A stretch of 64,000 nucleotides of DNA from Neoarius graeffei. Its lineage: Eukaryota > Chordata > Actinopteri > Siluriformes > Ariidae. Below the pieces are notes generated by a model. It was not told the DNA's origin. It saw only the letters and a list, made by a program, of their open reading frames with translations, and made no database searches. How positions within the stretch are numbered: the first letter of the stretch is position 1; each line of letters begins with the position of its first letter. Below, piece by piece: positions 25,475 through 39,400 of this stretch. The stretch is taken from NCBI RefSeq assembly GCF_027579695.1, contig NC_083577.1, forward strand, positions 56,512,283 through 56,576,282, written 5' to 3'. The position numbers were made by a program, and so were the translations under genes.

Positions 25475-28400
25475 CATGCAAAAAGACGTAGGGAGCACTG
25501 TAGAAGAGAAAGAATATATCCACTGGAGAGAAAAACAAGTGAAAAAACAGTAACTAATGCAATGACTGGGAATTAATCCCTGGACTGTGAATGCACATAC
25601 AGTACACTAGCTGGGTGAAGAACTCTACATGAACGCAGACACATTCACACCCCAAATAAATACTTTTCTCACCAAGGAAACCGGAATCAAACTTTAAAAA
25701 AAAAGTTTGAGTCACTGTTGTACAATAGACTCAATAATAACAACATCTTTCTTGAAACTAAATTAGAGCATTTTGGTACAATCTTGCCCTGTTAAAAGCT
25801 GCCTTTACAACATTAAGTGAATCATGAAAATAAAATGGTATAAAATATGACCAAGGAAAATGAGGCGGCCAGGAAAGATAGCATAGGAAAGACAGGGTGA
25901 GTAAAAGCAGTTTAAAATGAGGAGCAAAAGAAATAGAAGAAGTGTTAAAGCATGACTTGCTCGAGTTAAAATGGCTACAGGACATGTAGGAAGAAAAATG
26001 GCACTTATTGAAATATACAGCAAGCGAGTTTGATGGAAAAAGAGGCAGAAGAGCAAGGCGCTTAAGCCTGACAGGAACACAGACATTTCAAGAAAAACAC
26101 AAATATTAAGTAACAGAAACAAATACAAAGCCCTGTGCACCTGTGCAAGCAAGCACCACCACTGTCAAACAGAGGGCCAGACTTACTCAGAAGCTGTGGT
26201 TGTGGCTGAGGCTGCTGGGAAAGGGATTGTCCAAATACAAAAGGGCTGTGGACAAGGGAAGAGGGAGGTTTGGCGGCTTGCTCAAATATGGAGGGAGCTG
26301 GGAGGAAAGGCCCAGACTGAATGGAATTCAGTATGGCACTCAGGCGGTCACCTGTAATGTGGAAGACAATGGGAATACTATAGCTTTTTACGACTGGAAC
26401 CATATAAAACGTTAAGACTCATCAATGCCCCACACAGGCACATTCACTAGCAGTACAATGGGGGTGTCAGTGGATTAGTTGAATTATGGGGGATCAGGTA
26501 GAGGCTCTGGGACAGTAAGTCAGGTTAAAAAAAAAAAAAAAAAAATCCACACCTCAGTTAGATAAGGTGTAGTGTAATCAGGCCATAGGTAAGGTGCTGG
26601 CTTTGGCAACATTGCCTTGACTGTTCTTTCATCACTCCCAGGTTGAGCACAAATCATGGTTGGTTTATACTGGTTGGTTCCATCATGGTTAGAAGACCCC
26701 AAAGAACACCTAAGAGTGTTACTACAGACTTAGATCAAATTTGGCTGACAAAAATCTCACCATGAAGTGCAACTATGAACGTGCCTAAGGTCGTGATGAA
26801 GGGTCCATAAGACACCATGCCGCTCAGCAAAGGTGTATGGACACACTACTTAGCAGCAGTGAATGAAGAAAGCTCAGCAGGATTCAGGCTTTAACCCAAG
26901 TATTCTACTGAGAGCAAAAGTGGGACACAACATGGTAGGACCAGACATACTATGTGTGCAGCACACCAAATCTTTCCCATGCATCCAAGGGCAACATTAT
27001 TTGCCACTTATGTTAGCCATGACACACAATAAACATAAAAGCATGCAGAACACAGAAAGAAAAGATAAGACAGTGAATGTATTAACCAAGCTAACCCCCT
27101 CCCAAATACAGGTGAATGTAGCACCACAGTGTTTAAGAGTAGCTAGGCTATACTGTACAAAAGAGCAATTAAGTATAAAAAGTTAAAGCTGCCTAAACAA
27201 GGGAGTAAAGTAAACATTACTCCGGGGCCTCACAGGGAAAAAGACTCATCGTTCTGATGCTCAGCTACACTGCCTGGCCAAAAAAATTAAAAATAAAAAA
27301 AAGTCGCCAATTGGATTTAAATAAGCAAATAATGAAGTGACGTTAACTGGATAATTACTGCAATGATTAATATGTTCCATCTGGCAAAAATTTTTCTAAC
27401 TCGAACTAATGCTGTAACTTCTTATTTCTTAATAAAAAAGAAATAAGATGTAGGAAGACATCACCATGTTGGAAGACCTATCCTATGGTCATGGAAAGGA
27501 TGTTATCGTGTTTCAGAAGGGTCATATTATTGGTTTGCATCAAGCAAAGAAAACAACTAAGGAGTTTGCTGAAATTGGGTTAAGAACTTTCCAACACATT
27601 ATTAAAACCTGGAAGGATAGTGGTGAACTGTCAATGTTACAGAAAAAAAAAAAGTGGCCAGATAAAAAAATAAATAAATTTTGACTGACTATAATCAGAG
27701 ATCACTTAAATGCTTGGCGAAGCTGAATCGTGTATGGATAATGAATTAAATTAATAAATATCTTGACAACAGAACTCATGGCTACGTTTAATAATGAAAG
27801 CAAGAGCATTTCCACATGCACAGCGTGATGAGAACTCACAGAAATGGAACTAAACAGCTGTGTGGCCATAAGAAAACCATTTGTTAGTGCGGATAATCAG
27901 AAGAAAAGGCTTCAAATTTGCTAGGGAGCATAAAGACGACTCTGGAGCAATGGAAAAAGGTCATGTGGTCTGATGAGTCCAGATTTATCCTGTTCCAGAG
28001 CAATGGGCTTGTCAGGGTAAGAAGGGAAGAACCGATGCACCAATCATGCATAGTGAAGTGTTATACCCTGTCCACACCAGGGATTTTGTACCGATACGAA
28101 ACTACTTTCGTACCGCAACACCTGTCCACACTAGCAATTATACCGGTACTGTAGCGGTATAACTGTATCGGTATGAAACCCACAAATGTATGGGTTTCGT
28201 ACTGGTACAGTATCGGTACTGTAGCGCTTCGCTGTAGTGTGGACAGATGAAGCGGCTCTGTATCGATACAAATATAATGCGCATGCGCAAAGTCACACAC
28301 CTCAATCGATGTCTTCGCTGAATAAAATAGTGAAGAACGGAGATTCGTTTGTTTCTTTCTCAACTGCCTCGGGCGTTTTATACGATTCGACTGAATAAAT

Positions 28401-31400
28401 GATCACCAGAAATACAGACTGTACATTGACAACAAAAAGCACACACACGTTGTTTCATCCGTACGGAAGCCGAGAGAGGCCCTTCATATAATCCTTTTTT
28501 TTTTTTATTCACCTTGTTATCCCGAGATAATGACATAATTAATTCAGGATCTCGAGAAAACAACACAACTAATTCGAGATCTCGAGAAAACAAAATTATT
28601 TCATGATCTCGAGTAAACAGCTGAGAAATGGTTCATTCAGGTGCGCCAAGAGACTTGTGATATGCTGACTTTGGGGCTGTTTCTCATTCTGTATAGACGC
28701 AACTTTGGTCATTAGAATGTCTGGAATAATCGATCACCTAATAAGGCAATATTTTGATCAGGGGTTGACACAGGGAGAGATTGCATTAAGTCTTTTAATA
28801 AGGGATAATTTCAAAATGAGTCCGCGGCACCTCCGCAGAAGACTGGCCCGGCTTCGTCTCTACCGACGGAGATACAGTGATCCAGCTGAGATCATGAAAT
28901 AATTGTTTTGTTTTCTCGAGATCTCGAAATAACGGATGCCATATATTCTCGGAAGGAAGTTACTCGGTAACCACGGAAACATTTTGCGCACGCGCATTTC
29001 AACTATCGTGAAAGAAAACCGCAAACATTTCTCGCTAGTGTGGACAGATGCACTAAACTGTACCGGTATACTTTGTATTGATACAGTTATACCACTTTCG
29101 TACCGGTATAAGTGTGAACACAGAATTATGATCAATTGGTCAGGTCGAGGCTCAGAAATGTCATGTAGCAATAAAATGAAGTCATGAATTGACCAGGTTA
29201 TCACATCAATGGATTTTTTTTTTTTTTTAATTCCCTGACAGGGTTTCTGCAGAAATCAGCAAATCTAATTTAATGTTTTTAATATCCTTTTAATGCCATC
29301 AACGGATATATATGTATCGTAAAAAGAAAAAAAAACCTCTGGAAACTCTTAATTTATTGTAAAGTGCCTTGAGATAAATGTATTTTATGATTTGGCGCTA
29401 TACAAATAAAACTGAATTGAAAAATTTTAAGTCTGAAACGTAGTGTATGCAAAATCAAGTGCTACAGAAATTACACGGGAATGTTACATGCTACAGAACA
29501 TGCTATAGTAAATACACAGGGTTTTTTGTACAGAAGAGGATTAATACACGTGCCTTAGTTCTCTAGCTTTTGATTCCAACTCTGACTCAACATTTTTCAG
29601 TTCACTGCATTTGTCCTTGTATCTCTTCCTTAGAGTATTAGATTTTGTAATCGTTTGAGCCATGAGTGCGCTAGATTTGTTTTCGGCCTGCTCAGCGAGT
29701 TGATCAGCAGCCTTCTGAAGGCTGGCCTCCCAAAATCGAACGTGGACATGTAATTGCTTATTTTTTGTTGACTGGTTAAAACTCTCAAAACATCAGTACA
29801 AATGGTCCTGCATTGTTAACTGCAGAAATCAGTTCATTTTTGAAGTGTGGGGCAAGTCCAAACTTTAAAACGCAGCTGGTTTCGTCTTTTCCACAGGTGA
29901 AAGATTTGGCTATTTCTGAATCTGGAAACATTGCCTGGAACAACTCATTGGATGCGTACGAGTGGTGCTGCACGGCAGTGTTCAGACACCAGAGCACCTT
30001 CGCCTGCAGCGTCGCATTCGATCCAAATGATGCTCGAAGTTCGCTCGATTTTCCGACCGCTGGAAGCGGTGGTCACTACAGCAGCAGTTGTGCCATCCGT
30101 GGTGGTCGTAGTAGTTGCTGAAGACGTTACTTTGTTGGTCACGGAAGACACCGTTAACTACTGTCTGCCTTTTACAGCCGATTTGTGGCTACCAGACTGC
30201 ATGTGAGATTCAACGGCGTTGACACCCATTGTACCTAGCTTAAATGTTTTTAACAAACACTGCAAAATCCTTCTCCATCTCGACCATCTACGGGCTGGAA
30301 CCATGTCTTGAATTCCTCTTTTTCCAGCCACTTTTGCTGGAATTTGCATTTCCCCATTTCTTCTCTGCTCCAAGTTTTCCTCCTCCTGGTCCAGCCAGCC
30401 ACTGTCTAAACATCTGGTGTTACGGCAATTCTGCACCGAAAGTCTTTTCTTGAAGACTACCGAAAGAATTTTAAGGCTACTGTGAATCAAATTTAATGCT
30501 TTTTAATGTCATTTAAGGCCTTAATTTTTGCAAAATCCATTTAATGACTTTTAATGCCCCGCGGAAACCCTGCCTGATGGTACAGGTGTATTCCAGGATG
30601 ACGATGCCAGGACTCATCAGACTCAAAATTGTGAGCGTGGTTCAGGGAGCATGGGGAATCATTTTCACACTTGAATTGGCCATCACAGAATCCTGACCTT
30701 AACCCCACTGAACGTCTCTGGGACGTGCTGGAGAAAACCTTACGGGGTGGTTCAACTCTTCCATCAAGACAAGATCTTGTCAAAAAATTAATGCAACTCT
30801 GGATAGAAATAAATGTGATATTGCATGTGGTTGTCAAAACAATGCCACGGCAAATATGCACTGTAATCAAAGCTGAAGACGGTCCAACAAAATATTAAAG
30901 TGAGCAACTTTTTTCTGGCCAGACAGTGTACATTATAAGCCTAAGACAACAGCTTTCTACTATCAGCAGCTGCAAGACTGGTCAAAAACAAAAGAAGTCA
31001 CTTTGTAATTTAAGTAACTGTCAAAACTTTACTAAATACTTACTAATACTAACTATGTACATGTAGGAAAACACTACACAAATATACAACTGCCCAGATT
31101 ACTGATGTGTACAAATTTGATGAGAAGTAGTATTGTTCCCAGTGAAATGCAAAAACAGATGAAAAAGATGAAAGACGCAAAATGTTTCGACAAATACAGA
31201 ATCACAAATCTGAAATTAAGGGCTGTCAGATGAATACATTTTTGGCCTCATTCATCAACCTTTTTGTTAAGTATTGTGCAAATGATTTTAAAACGTTTTC
31301 AATTTACAAACGTTTCGGTAATACTGATTTTCCTCTAACTCATGCACGTCACTGAATGCCAATCACCTGTAAAGTGCAAAGTGTATTCACAGCACAGCTG

Positions 31401-33374
31401 ATTTATATTTATTGATAAAACTCCACAAAAGGTAAACCTCAGAGAGAAATGACGACTAAAAAGGGAAAGAGCATCTGCTATACACAGTGTACTAAATCTG
31501 ACAGTAATGCAGCTCAGCCATTGCAGAACATCAGCTTCCATAAGCATAGATTAACTCTTCATTTTATGGTGTATCATTTTTGTCTTAACTGAATGACTAG
31601 TCTTATTTGTCTTAAAGATTAACAAAACCCAAAAATAAACTCCTTTATACTGACAGATAATATCCATACAAGACATGCTCGAGTGTTTACTTGTTCGTAT
31701 TTGTATCTGTATACTGTGTACAGATTTTACATTACATGGCATTTAGCAGACGCTCTTATCCAGAGCGACATACAACGAGTGCCAAAGTCAGGTACATGAA
31801 GTGCTGAACGTCTAGACAAGAAAGTTCTAGTGCCAGCTGAACAAGTGACAGCAATATCTAGTGTAATATGCTGTTGACATACCAATACTCAAACAGACAA
31901 GGAAACAAACCAACCATATAAAGTATAACTAAATAGAGAACTCAAAACAGCCTGGGTTGGTCAAGACCGAAAGGCAGTTACACAGTGTGCAGGGAAGAAG
32001 TGCAGCCTGAAGAGGCGAGTCTTCAGTCTGCGCTTGAAGGTGGTCAGGGAGTCGGCAGTTCTGACCTCAATGGGAAGGTCATTCCACCAACGGGGAACCA
32101 GGACAGACCGTAGTCTTGAGCGGGCTTGGCAGGAGCGGAGAGGAGGGGCCAGGCGACCAGTAGTAGTGGAGCATAGGGATCTGGCTGGTGTGTAGGGACG
32201 GATCAGACTCTGGAGGTATGCTGGCCCTAAACTCTTGACAGCCTGGTAAGCTAGCACCAATGTCTTAAATTTGACATGAGCTGCGATAGGTAGCCAGTGC
32301 AGGTCGGCAAGCAGAGGCGTGACACAGGAAGAATTTTATTTTAAAAGAAAAAACAAATGCCCTGTGATGACCTGGCGACTTGTCCAGGTGCCTTTTGCCC
32401 GTAGTCAGCTGGGATAGGCTCCAGCTTGCCTGCGACCCTGCAGTACAGGATAAAGCGGCTAGAGATAATGAGATGAGAAAAAACAAACAATGGCCCTGGG
32501 CGCAAACATCTTACTCTCTCTGAGGTTCAAATATCACGCTCAGAGTATAAATCATGATGTCACCTGCACTCTACATGACTTACCGAGGCTAGTGGGTCTC
32601 GTGGATACGTCACTTCTAAATTGTTGTAAACAACCCTAAAGATGCCCGAGTGTGAAGCATTTGGGTTTAAAAAATAAGCCCCGATCACTGATTATTTTAT
32701 GTGGTGTGCTTTTGTTCGTTTTGATTCACTGAGAAAAGCAATCTTTATAGAGGGCAAGAATCGTGTTGCTATGGCAACGGGACTGTTTACTAGTATCTGC
32801 GTCAGAAAGAAAGCAAGCAAGCACAACTTCATTCATCACACACTTGTGAAATGTCCTCTCTGCATTTAACCCATCTGAAGCAGTGAGCACACACACACAT
32901 ACCCAGAGCAGTGGGCAGCCATGCTAACTGCACCCGGGGAGCAGTTGGGAGTTAGGTGCCTCGCTCAAGGGCACCTATCCCATATTAACCTAACCACATG
33001 TCTTTGGACTGTGGGGGAAACCCATGCAGACACGGGGAGAACATGCAAACTCCACACAGAAAGGCCCTCGCCAGCCGCTGGGTTCAAACCCAAAACCTTC
33101 TTGCTGTGAGGCCACCGTGCTAACCACTACACCACCGTGCCGCCCGGTACTGCGTGTGTGTTATCTAGTGAAATCTACGAGTGAGATTTCAACTTCAGAA
33201 ACGTGAAGTATGATTTGCGGATTTTGTCATCAGTAAAAATCACATGGTTACAGAAAACTTCTGATGAGATTTGTAGAATTAGAAGCCTTTGTCACATATA
33301 CCGTACATTACAGCACAGTGAAGTTCTTTCTTTGTATTAACCCATCTGAAGCAGTGAAAACGAGCACACACAAG

Positions 33375-33410
<36 letters not shown>

Positions 33411-36400
33411 GCATCTGGTGATTTTCTTTTTCAGAATTCGAAGCCTTTATTTGATAGCTTTGTGTTACGAAAGTAAACGGTGTTCTCGTGTGCAGGTCAC
33501 ATCACAGACGGATATATGTTTTCAGTGCAAATGGTCGTATCCAGTTAAGCCTATTTTTAGCAATATCATAACTTTATAACAATTTATCCATTTTAAAAAA
33601 GTTTTATTTTTCATTTAAACGTGCAGAGAGCACATCAGGGCACTTGCCATGATCAGCAAACAGCATTTATTTTTGGGTTTTGTTTGACTAAGGATTTGCT
33701 TTCTTTTAAGACATGAATATGAAATGACTGAATTTTACGAAAAGTTTATTATATTTGTGTACACAATAGCACACAAGTAATTTCAACTTGTCAATGTAAT
33801 CAGCATATAAATTTGCAGTGACTTATGCCAACTGTACAATTTTAAACCTGTTAGGTCAAATTAAGGAGTCTCATTATGTAAATATACACAAATTCAGGAG
33901 GATATATACAGCTGTGGAAAAAATTAAGAGACCACTTGTGCTAACAGGATTCTCATTCTCATCTCATCTCATTATCTCTAGCCGCTTTATCCTGTTCTAC
34001 AGGGTCGCAGGCGAGCTGGAGTCTATCCCAGCTGACTACGGGCGAAAGGCGGGGTACACCCTGGACAAGTCGCCAGGTCATCACAGGGCTGACACATAGA
34101 CACAGACAACCATTCACACTCACATTCATACCTACGGTCAATTTAGAGTCGCCAGTTAACCTAACCTGCATGTCTTTGGACTGTGGGGGAAGCCGGAGCA
34201 GCCGGAGGAAACCCACGCGGACACGGGGAGAACATGCAAACTCTGCACAGAAAGGCCCTCGCTGGCCACGGGGCTCGAACCCGGACCTTCTTGCTGTGAG
34301 GCGACAGTGCTAACCACTACACCACCGTGCCGCCCCAACAGGATTCTCATTAATACCAAATTTCTTGTGTAAAACAAATGATTTGCAAATACGTTTGTTT
34401 GTATCCAGGCTGATAAATGAGGCCCAATGTTTGATTAGAGTGAAAGGGTTTAAACTGTGTGCAAATACTGAAACGTAATGTAGTATAAGAAGACAATAAT
34501 GGCTGATGGTCACAGACTAACACATAGTGGGTTTGAGCACATAATGTGCGGTACTGCGTGGCAGCATGTTTCCTACTAAACCAGGTTTTTCTCGCATTAA
34601 AGTGATCTTCTAAGCTCACCTTTGTTGTTGGAGATGCCATAATCAAAGCCTTGTGCTCCACTGCCCATAGTTCTGCTAAAGGCCTGCACTGAGAAGGGAC
34701 TAGGGGGAGGAGTCTGAGCACCGTGCTCTAGGATAGCTTGCTCTGTTGGAAGAAAAATAAAACCAAAAAAGACATACTTTTCATTAGCTTTCCACAGGAT
34801 AAGTACTTGTTTTAGGCCCACTTTACACGGGGACGGTCTGAAACAAAAATGCAAAAGTCCGTTTTCGTTCTCACTTTTTTCCGCGTCTACACGACCGTTT
34901 TCAAGGAGGAAATCTGCGTCTATACGGTGAAGCATAAATGTGTGGAATTCAATTGGATGTGCATGCCAGGCGGCTTAGTGGTGCTGTGAAAGACCTCCGC
35001 TATGTCTGCACGCATGCGCAACGTCTTCCGTCTTGTCTGATCTGCACATCTGCGCCGCGAAAACTTTGACTACTCTGCCTATGGCTACTCGTGAGGTTGC
35101 CAGAGCACCTTGAAGGTCCGTTGGATCGATGTAATCAGACATGCTGTAGCCGTTCTATATGAGTGGGTGGAGCACAGAGGACGGCAGGACAGAGATCAGG
35201 TTTACAAATAGGCTTTATTGCCACACTTTTCAGTCTAACAATATTTTTAAACCAACAGACACACACGCAACCGGCGTCTAGCTTGGGGATGAGCTTCTCT
35301 GCTCTCCCTCTTTAAATAGGGCGCGGTCACTGGGAAGACACACAAACACAGGTTAATTGACATCAGGTGTAGTGATTCTGCCACTTACCTTCCCTGACTC
35401 CACCCTCCTGTCACAGACCGGCGCTTGACCACGCCCCCGCTGCCACACATGCTCTTACTATGACGTAAATGCGTACCCGACGTGAGCAGATCCGGGCAGA
35501 GATTCGCGTATTGGGTAGTTTAGACGGATATGCAACGGGGGCTGTTTTTAACTTATCCACTCTGGAAGGCGTTTTCAATTTTTTCCGTTTTTCAGCCTCG
35601 AAAACGCCGTCCCCGTGTAGACGAAAGGCACTTCCGATAAAATATTTAGTCGTTTTTACCCGACAGCGTCCTCGTGTAAACGGGCCCTTAATCCGTTCAT
35701 TATGGTGCCTGTCCAAGTCGACTTCTGGAAGCGTGAATGGAAACTTATTTCTGAACGGTTTGTTTGTGGGAATGGTTTTACCTTCGTCATGACGCAGATA
35801 TTGGTTTCCTCCTCGGTCTCTTGCTAGGGACCAGGCCTCTCCATCGTCACTCTCACAGAACTCGACCACACTGTTCTTATCCAGCTGCACCCATGTTCCT
35901 TCTGGGTTAACCACCTGATAGACAAACAACATTATTTATCTCATCTCTCTCTCTCACACACACACACACCACTGGCCATTGCACAGATTGTAGTCACAGT
36001 GTAGTATATGATGATTTACAATAAAACGAGTCATGATTACACTGACAGCAAAGGTTAAAGGAACTGATGTGCCATTCACTTAGTATCATACTCAACACAG
36101 AGCACGCTGTTCTGTTTGGAGAGTGAGTATGGAAGAGAACACTGGGGCAGCAGTGCTAAGTGCACAGTAGTCACTAAAATTTGAAGAGAGGCACTCTGGG
36201 ACAGCATGACACACCACACCTTTTAGAAAGATTGAGCAGGAAGAGGAACATTCAGCCACCTCAATGGCAAACCAGGAAGGAATACTCCAAGTGGCCAGAG
36301 GTTCTCATTTTAGAAATGACTTCAGCCTTTTTTAAAATTTTTTATGAGCTTCACAAACATTTATTTTTTTTTTTATCTTTTGGTTACAGAAGAAATTTGA

Positions 36401-39400
36401 GCCCATGTATTGTCTCACATTATTTACTGAGCATTCCAAAATAGTTGTACTGGAACGCAATTCATTCACAGCAGGAGCAAAAGCTGAAGCCATGCAGAAT
36501 TTACATCTACTTATGTGTAGGAAATTCAATATACAAAGAATGATCACATATCCACACCAGGAGCTTATTATGTATTGTTTCTTTAAAAGGAAATGACACA
36601 CTGCAATTTGAAAGGACACGAAGAAGAAAAGGAAACTGATATTACAGTGACCGCAGCACTGGAAATAAGGCAAGAAATCCGGCAACGTAGTGATTTACTA
36701 GCAGCCAAAAGAACACAGGTGGGAGTTCATACCTCGCCTACCGCCTTGACTTTGTTCCCCAGTACTAACATCCCAATGGGGATACCTCTAAGGTTTGGGC
36801 AGCTTCTGATGTTGTGACCCGAGGGTCCCGTCTTCACTACCTTATAAAGACCGGGTCCGCCACCCAGGCCAGCCCTGTCCACACTGCGCATGGGGGCCTC
36901 ATTGGAGGGGCGGCCACTGGTCTCCCGTATACACTCATCTGACTGGGGCCTGGCCTCCTGCAAAACCAAAAGGTGATAGGTCAATCTCTGTAGCAGAAGA
37001 AAAAAAAAAAAAGGCAACGGGTACATTGCTGCACTCTTAAAATGGATGTCACTGCAGTGTCAGCATTTAGGCAGGTGCCATATCAGTTACAACTGTAACT
37101 AGTATCTACAAAAATATAATTAATAAGTACTTGTATTTATGTAAAAGTCTGATGTGACAATTTTTTATTAACGGAATGAGAACAACGTGTACACAGAATG
37201 TCTGACATACTAGAGAGTAGGACTGACTATGTGGCAAGCATGCTGATCAGCTCCTTTTATATGTAAGAGCATAAAAACAAAATGAAATCATGCTAAATGA
37301 CTTATTAAATCATATTTTGAATGCATTTCTTATAAAACCTTCATGTAAATGCAAAAAAAAAAATAAAAATTTACTAGACAGACATTTATTCAACATAGTC
37401 CAGTTAGTCATGTACATTACATTGCATCTTCCTAAACATATAATTCACAAAAAATAATCATGCATCTGTGGGACGGCACATTAACTGTAAATCAACAAGA
37501 TTTTGAGCAGACAAATAAAAGACAAAAACTGGTGGAAAGCAAAGAAGCAGCAAAGCCATACACATCTGTCCCTCCTTTTGACAACTTACCTGAGGGAAAC
37601 AAGATAAGGTCGTCCAAGACAAAAGGTCGATATCCCTGACTCCTTGGCTAGCACTAAAGGTATTCTGAGCAACAAATTGTAAGAAAATCAAATCACGGTC
37701 GAGAATTACTTAAGACAGAAAAGGTGCTGACAGTATGGGATTTCTTTTTCTTTTTTTTGGAAGAAAGCTGTTCGTTTCTGATGACGATTTTACTGATTAG
37801 TTTCCCTGAATTCCCTGTATTATGGCTTGCGAGCTCTAGGAGCTCAATCATGATCAGCTGAAGCTGAATTTAAAGCAATCCAAAGATATGCTTAGAATAC
37901 ATTTTTAAAACATAATCTTAAACAATCTTCCAAAAAACTGTGGTGTGTCATGCTGTTTTTAATGAGGCTCCTCAAATCCATGAGTTCAGGATGATGGCAT
38001 ATTGTCCAACAATGCAGGGTTCTGACAGCCAATTGTTTTATGGCAGAAAGCCATCTTTATTCTTATAAAGTCCCTTCCATACTTCTTCAGTGACTAACCC
38101 AGGTTCCTAATACAACCGATCTGAAGGTTTCTAAGCCATGGAGCAAACGCAGCCAACAAATCTTTATTTATTTTATGCCAACTTTCAGAAATACACAGTG
38201 GTTTATAAATAACTGAACAGTGATCATTTCCTGTTTCTCTCTGTATTGCAGCACAGTTGAGTAACACAGCACACATTTACAGACTCCCTCACTACTACTT
38301 GTGCCTGGCTTTGCGAAGCCACAAGTTATTGGGTGATTCAGGTCGGGCATTTTGAGCTGTTGAGTGAATTGTGCAACTACTCCCCTTTCACCTGTTTAGA
38401 AAAGTTTTGCTTAATAAGCCGACCAAACCGACATGAAAACGTCACCAATAGTGGCACAGGGTTTAAAGGAACAGTCCACCGTACTTCCATAATGAAATAT
38501 GCTCTTATATGAATTGAGACGAGCTGCTCCGTACCTGTCCGAGCTTTGCGCGACCTCCCAGTCAGTCAGACGCAGTCAGACGCGCTGTCACTCCTGTTAG
38601 CAATGTAGCTAGGCTCAGCATGGCCAATGGTATTTTTGGGGGCTGTAGTTAGATGCGACCAAACTCTTCCGCATTTTTCCTGTTTACATAGGTTTATATG
38701 ACCAGTGATATGAAACAAGTTCAGTTACACAAATTGAAACGTAGCGATTTTCTATGCTATGGAAAGTCCGCACTATAATGACAGGCGTACTAACACCTTC
38801 TGCGCGCTTCGGCAGCGCATTGATACGGAGCTCAGATATCAATGCGCTGCCGAACCGCGCAGAAGGTGTTAGTACGCCTGTCATTATAGTGCGGACTTTC
38901 CATAGCATAGAAAATCGCTACGTTTCAATTTGTGTAACTGAACTTGTTTCATATCACTGGTCATATAAACCTATGTAAACAGGAAAAACGCGGAAGAGTT
39001 TGGTCGCATCTAACTACAGCCCCAAAAAATACCATTGGCCATGCTGAGCCTAGCTACATTGCTAACAGGAGTGACAGCGCGTCTGACTGCGTCTGACTGA
39101 CTGGGAGGTCGCACAAAGCTCGGACAGGTACGGAGCAGCTCGTCTCAATTCAGATAAGAGCATATTTCATTATGGAAATACGGTGGACTGTTCCTTTAAA
39201 GAGCTACAAAAGTCCACTAACTGTTAATATACGTCAATATCTTTGAATGGCCATGGTTCTAAATAGAGTTTTTGCATCCTCATTCATCCAGTCAACCTTT
39301 TCAGTGCACAACCGTGCATAATGAAGTAATATTTAGATATGCCACTCTTATAGTTCATTTTCAGATCAATGCTTTTTATGTTACATGTAGTCACAATGCA

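Larger units (their letters stand above)
28066..29125. mobile_element. DNA element inserted in Tc1 (CTGTCCACAC ends)
   Basis: Left CCTGTCCACACC and right GTGTGAACACAG are imperfect inverted ends. Subterminal ACCGGTA/TACCGGT words recur on both sides. It contains a further unit at 28573-28932. I could not identify a clear target duplication, so the edges are approximate. Confidence 0.6.
27268..30928 (+). mobile_element. Tc1-like transposon carrying two younger insertions
   Basis: Ends CACTGCCTGGCCAAAAAAAT and (reverse complement) CACTGTCTGGCCAGAAAAAA, flanked by TA (27266-27267, 30929-30930). Transposase remnants in order: N-terminal helix-turn-helix part (27466-27684), first catalytic Asp in [10 protein letters not shown] (27973-28003), second Asp region near [10 protein letters not shown] (30592-30625) and the C-terminal part with [10 protein letters not shown] (30671-30898). 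Interrupted by 28066-29125 and 29239-30572 and by stops, hence inactive. Confidence 0.88.

Noticed and set aside
25313-25576. Frames rich in Arg-Glu or Leu-Ser
   Set aside because: They are translations of the (GA)n microsatellite.
29785-30490. Several frames of 70-110 codons inside the hAT-like element
   Set aside because: Overlapping on both strands with no transposase motif; not supported as genes.
34597-34935. 112-codon frame overlapping exon w23
   Set aside because: Only the exon part is mycbp2; the upstream part lies in the intron and in the MITE ends.
37590-37653. A 64-nt stretch with AG and GT-like borders, open in one frame ([13 protein letters not shown]...)
   Set aside because: Its phases do not fit: exons w20 and w21 already join in phase 0, and adding 64 nt would break the frame.
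38684-38978. Two nearly identical 74-codon frames on opposite strands
   Set aside because: They are mirror images caused by the TTAA-flanked palindrome, not genes.
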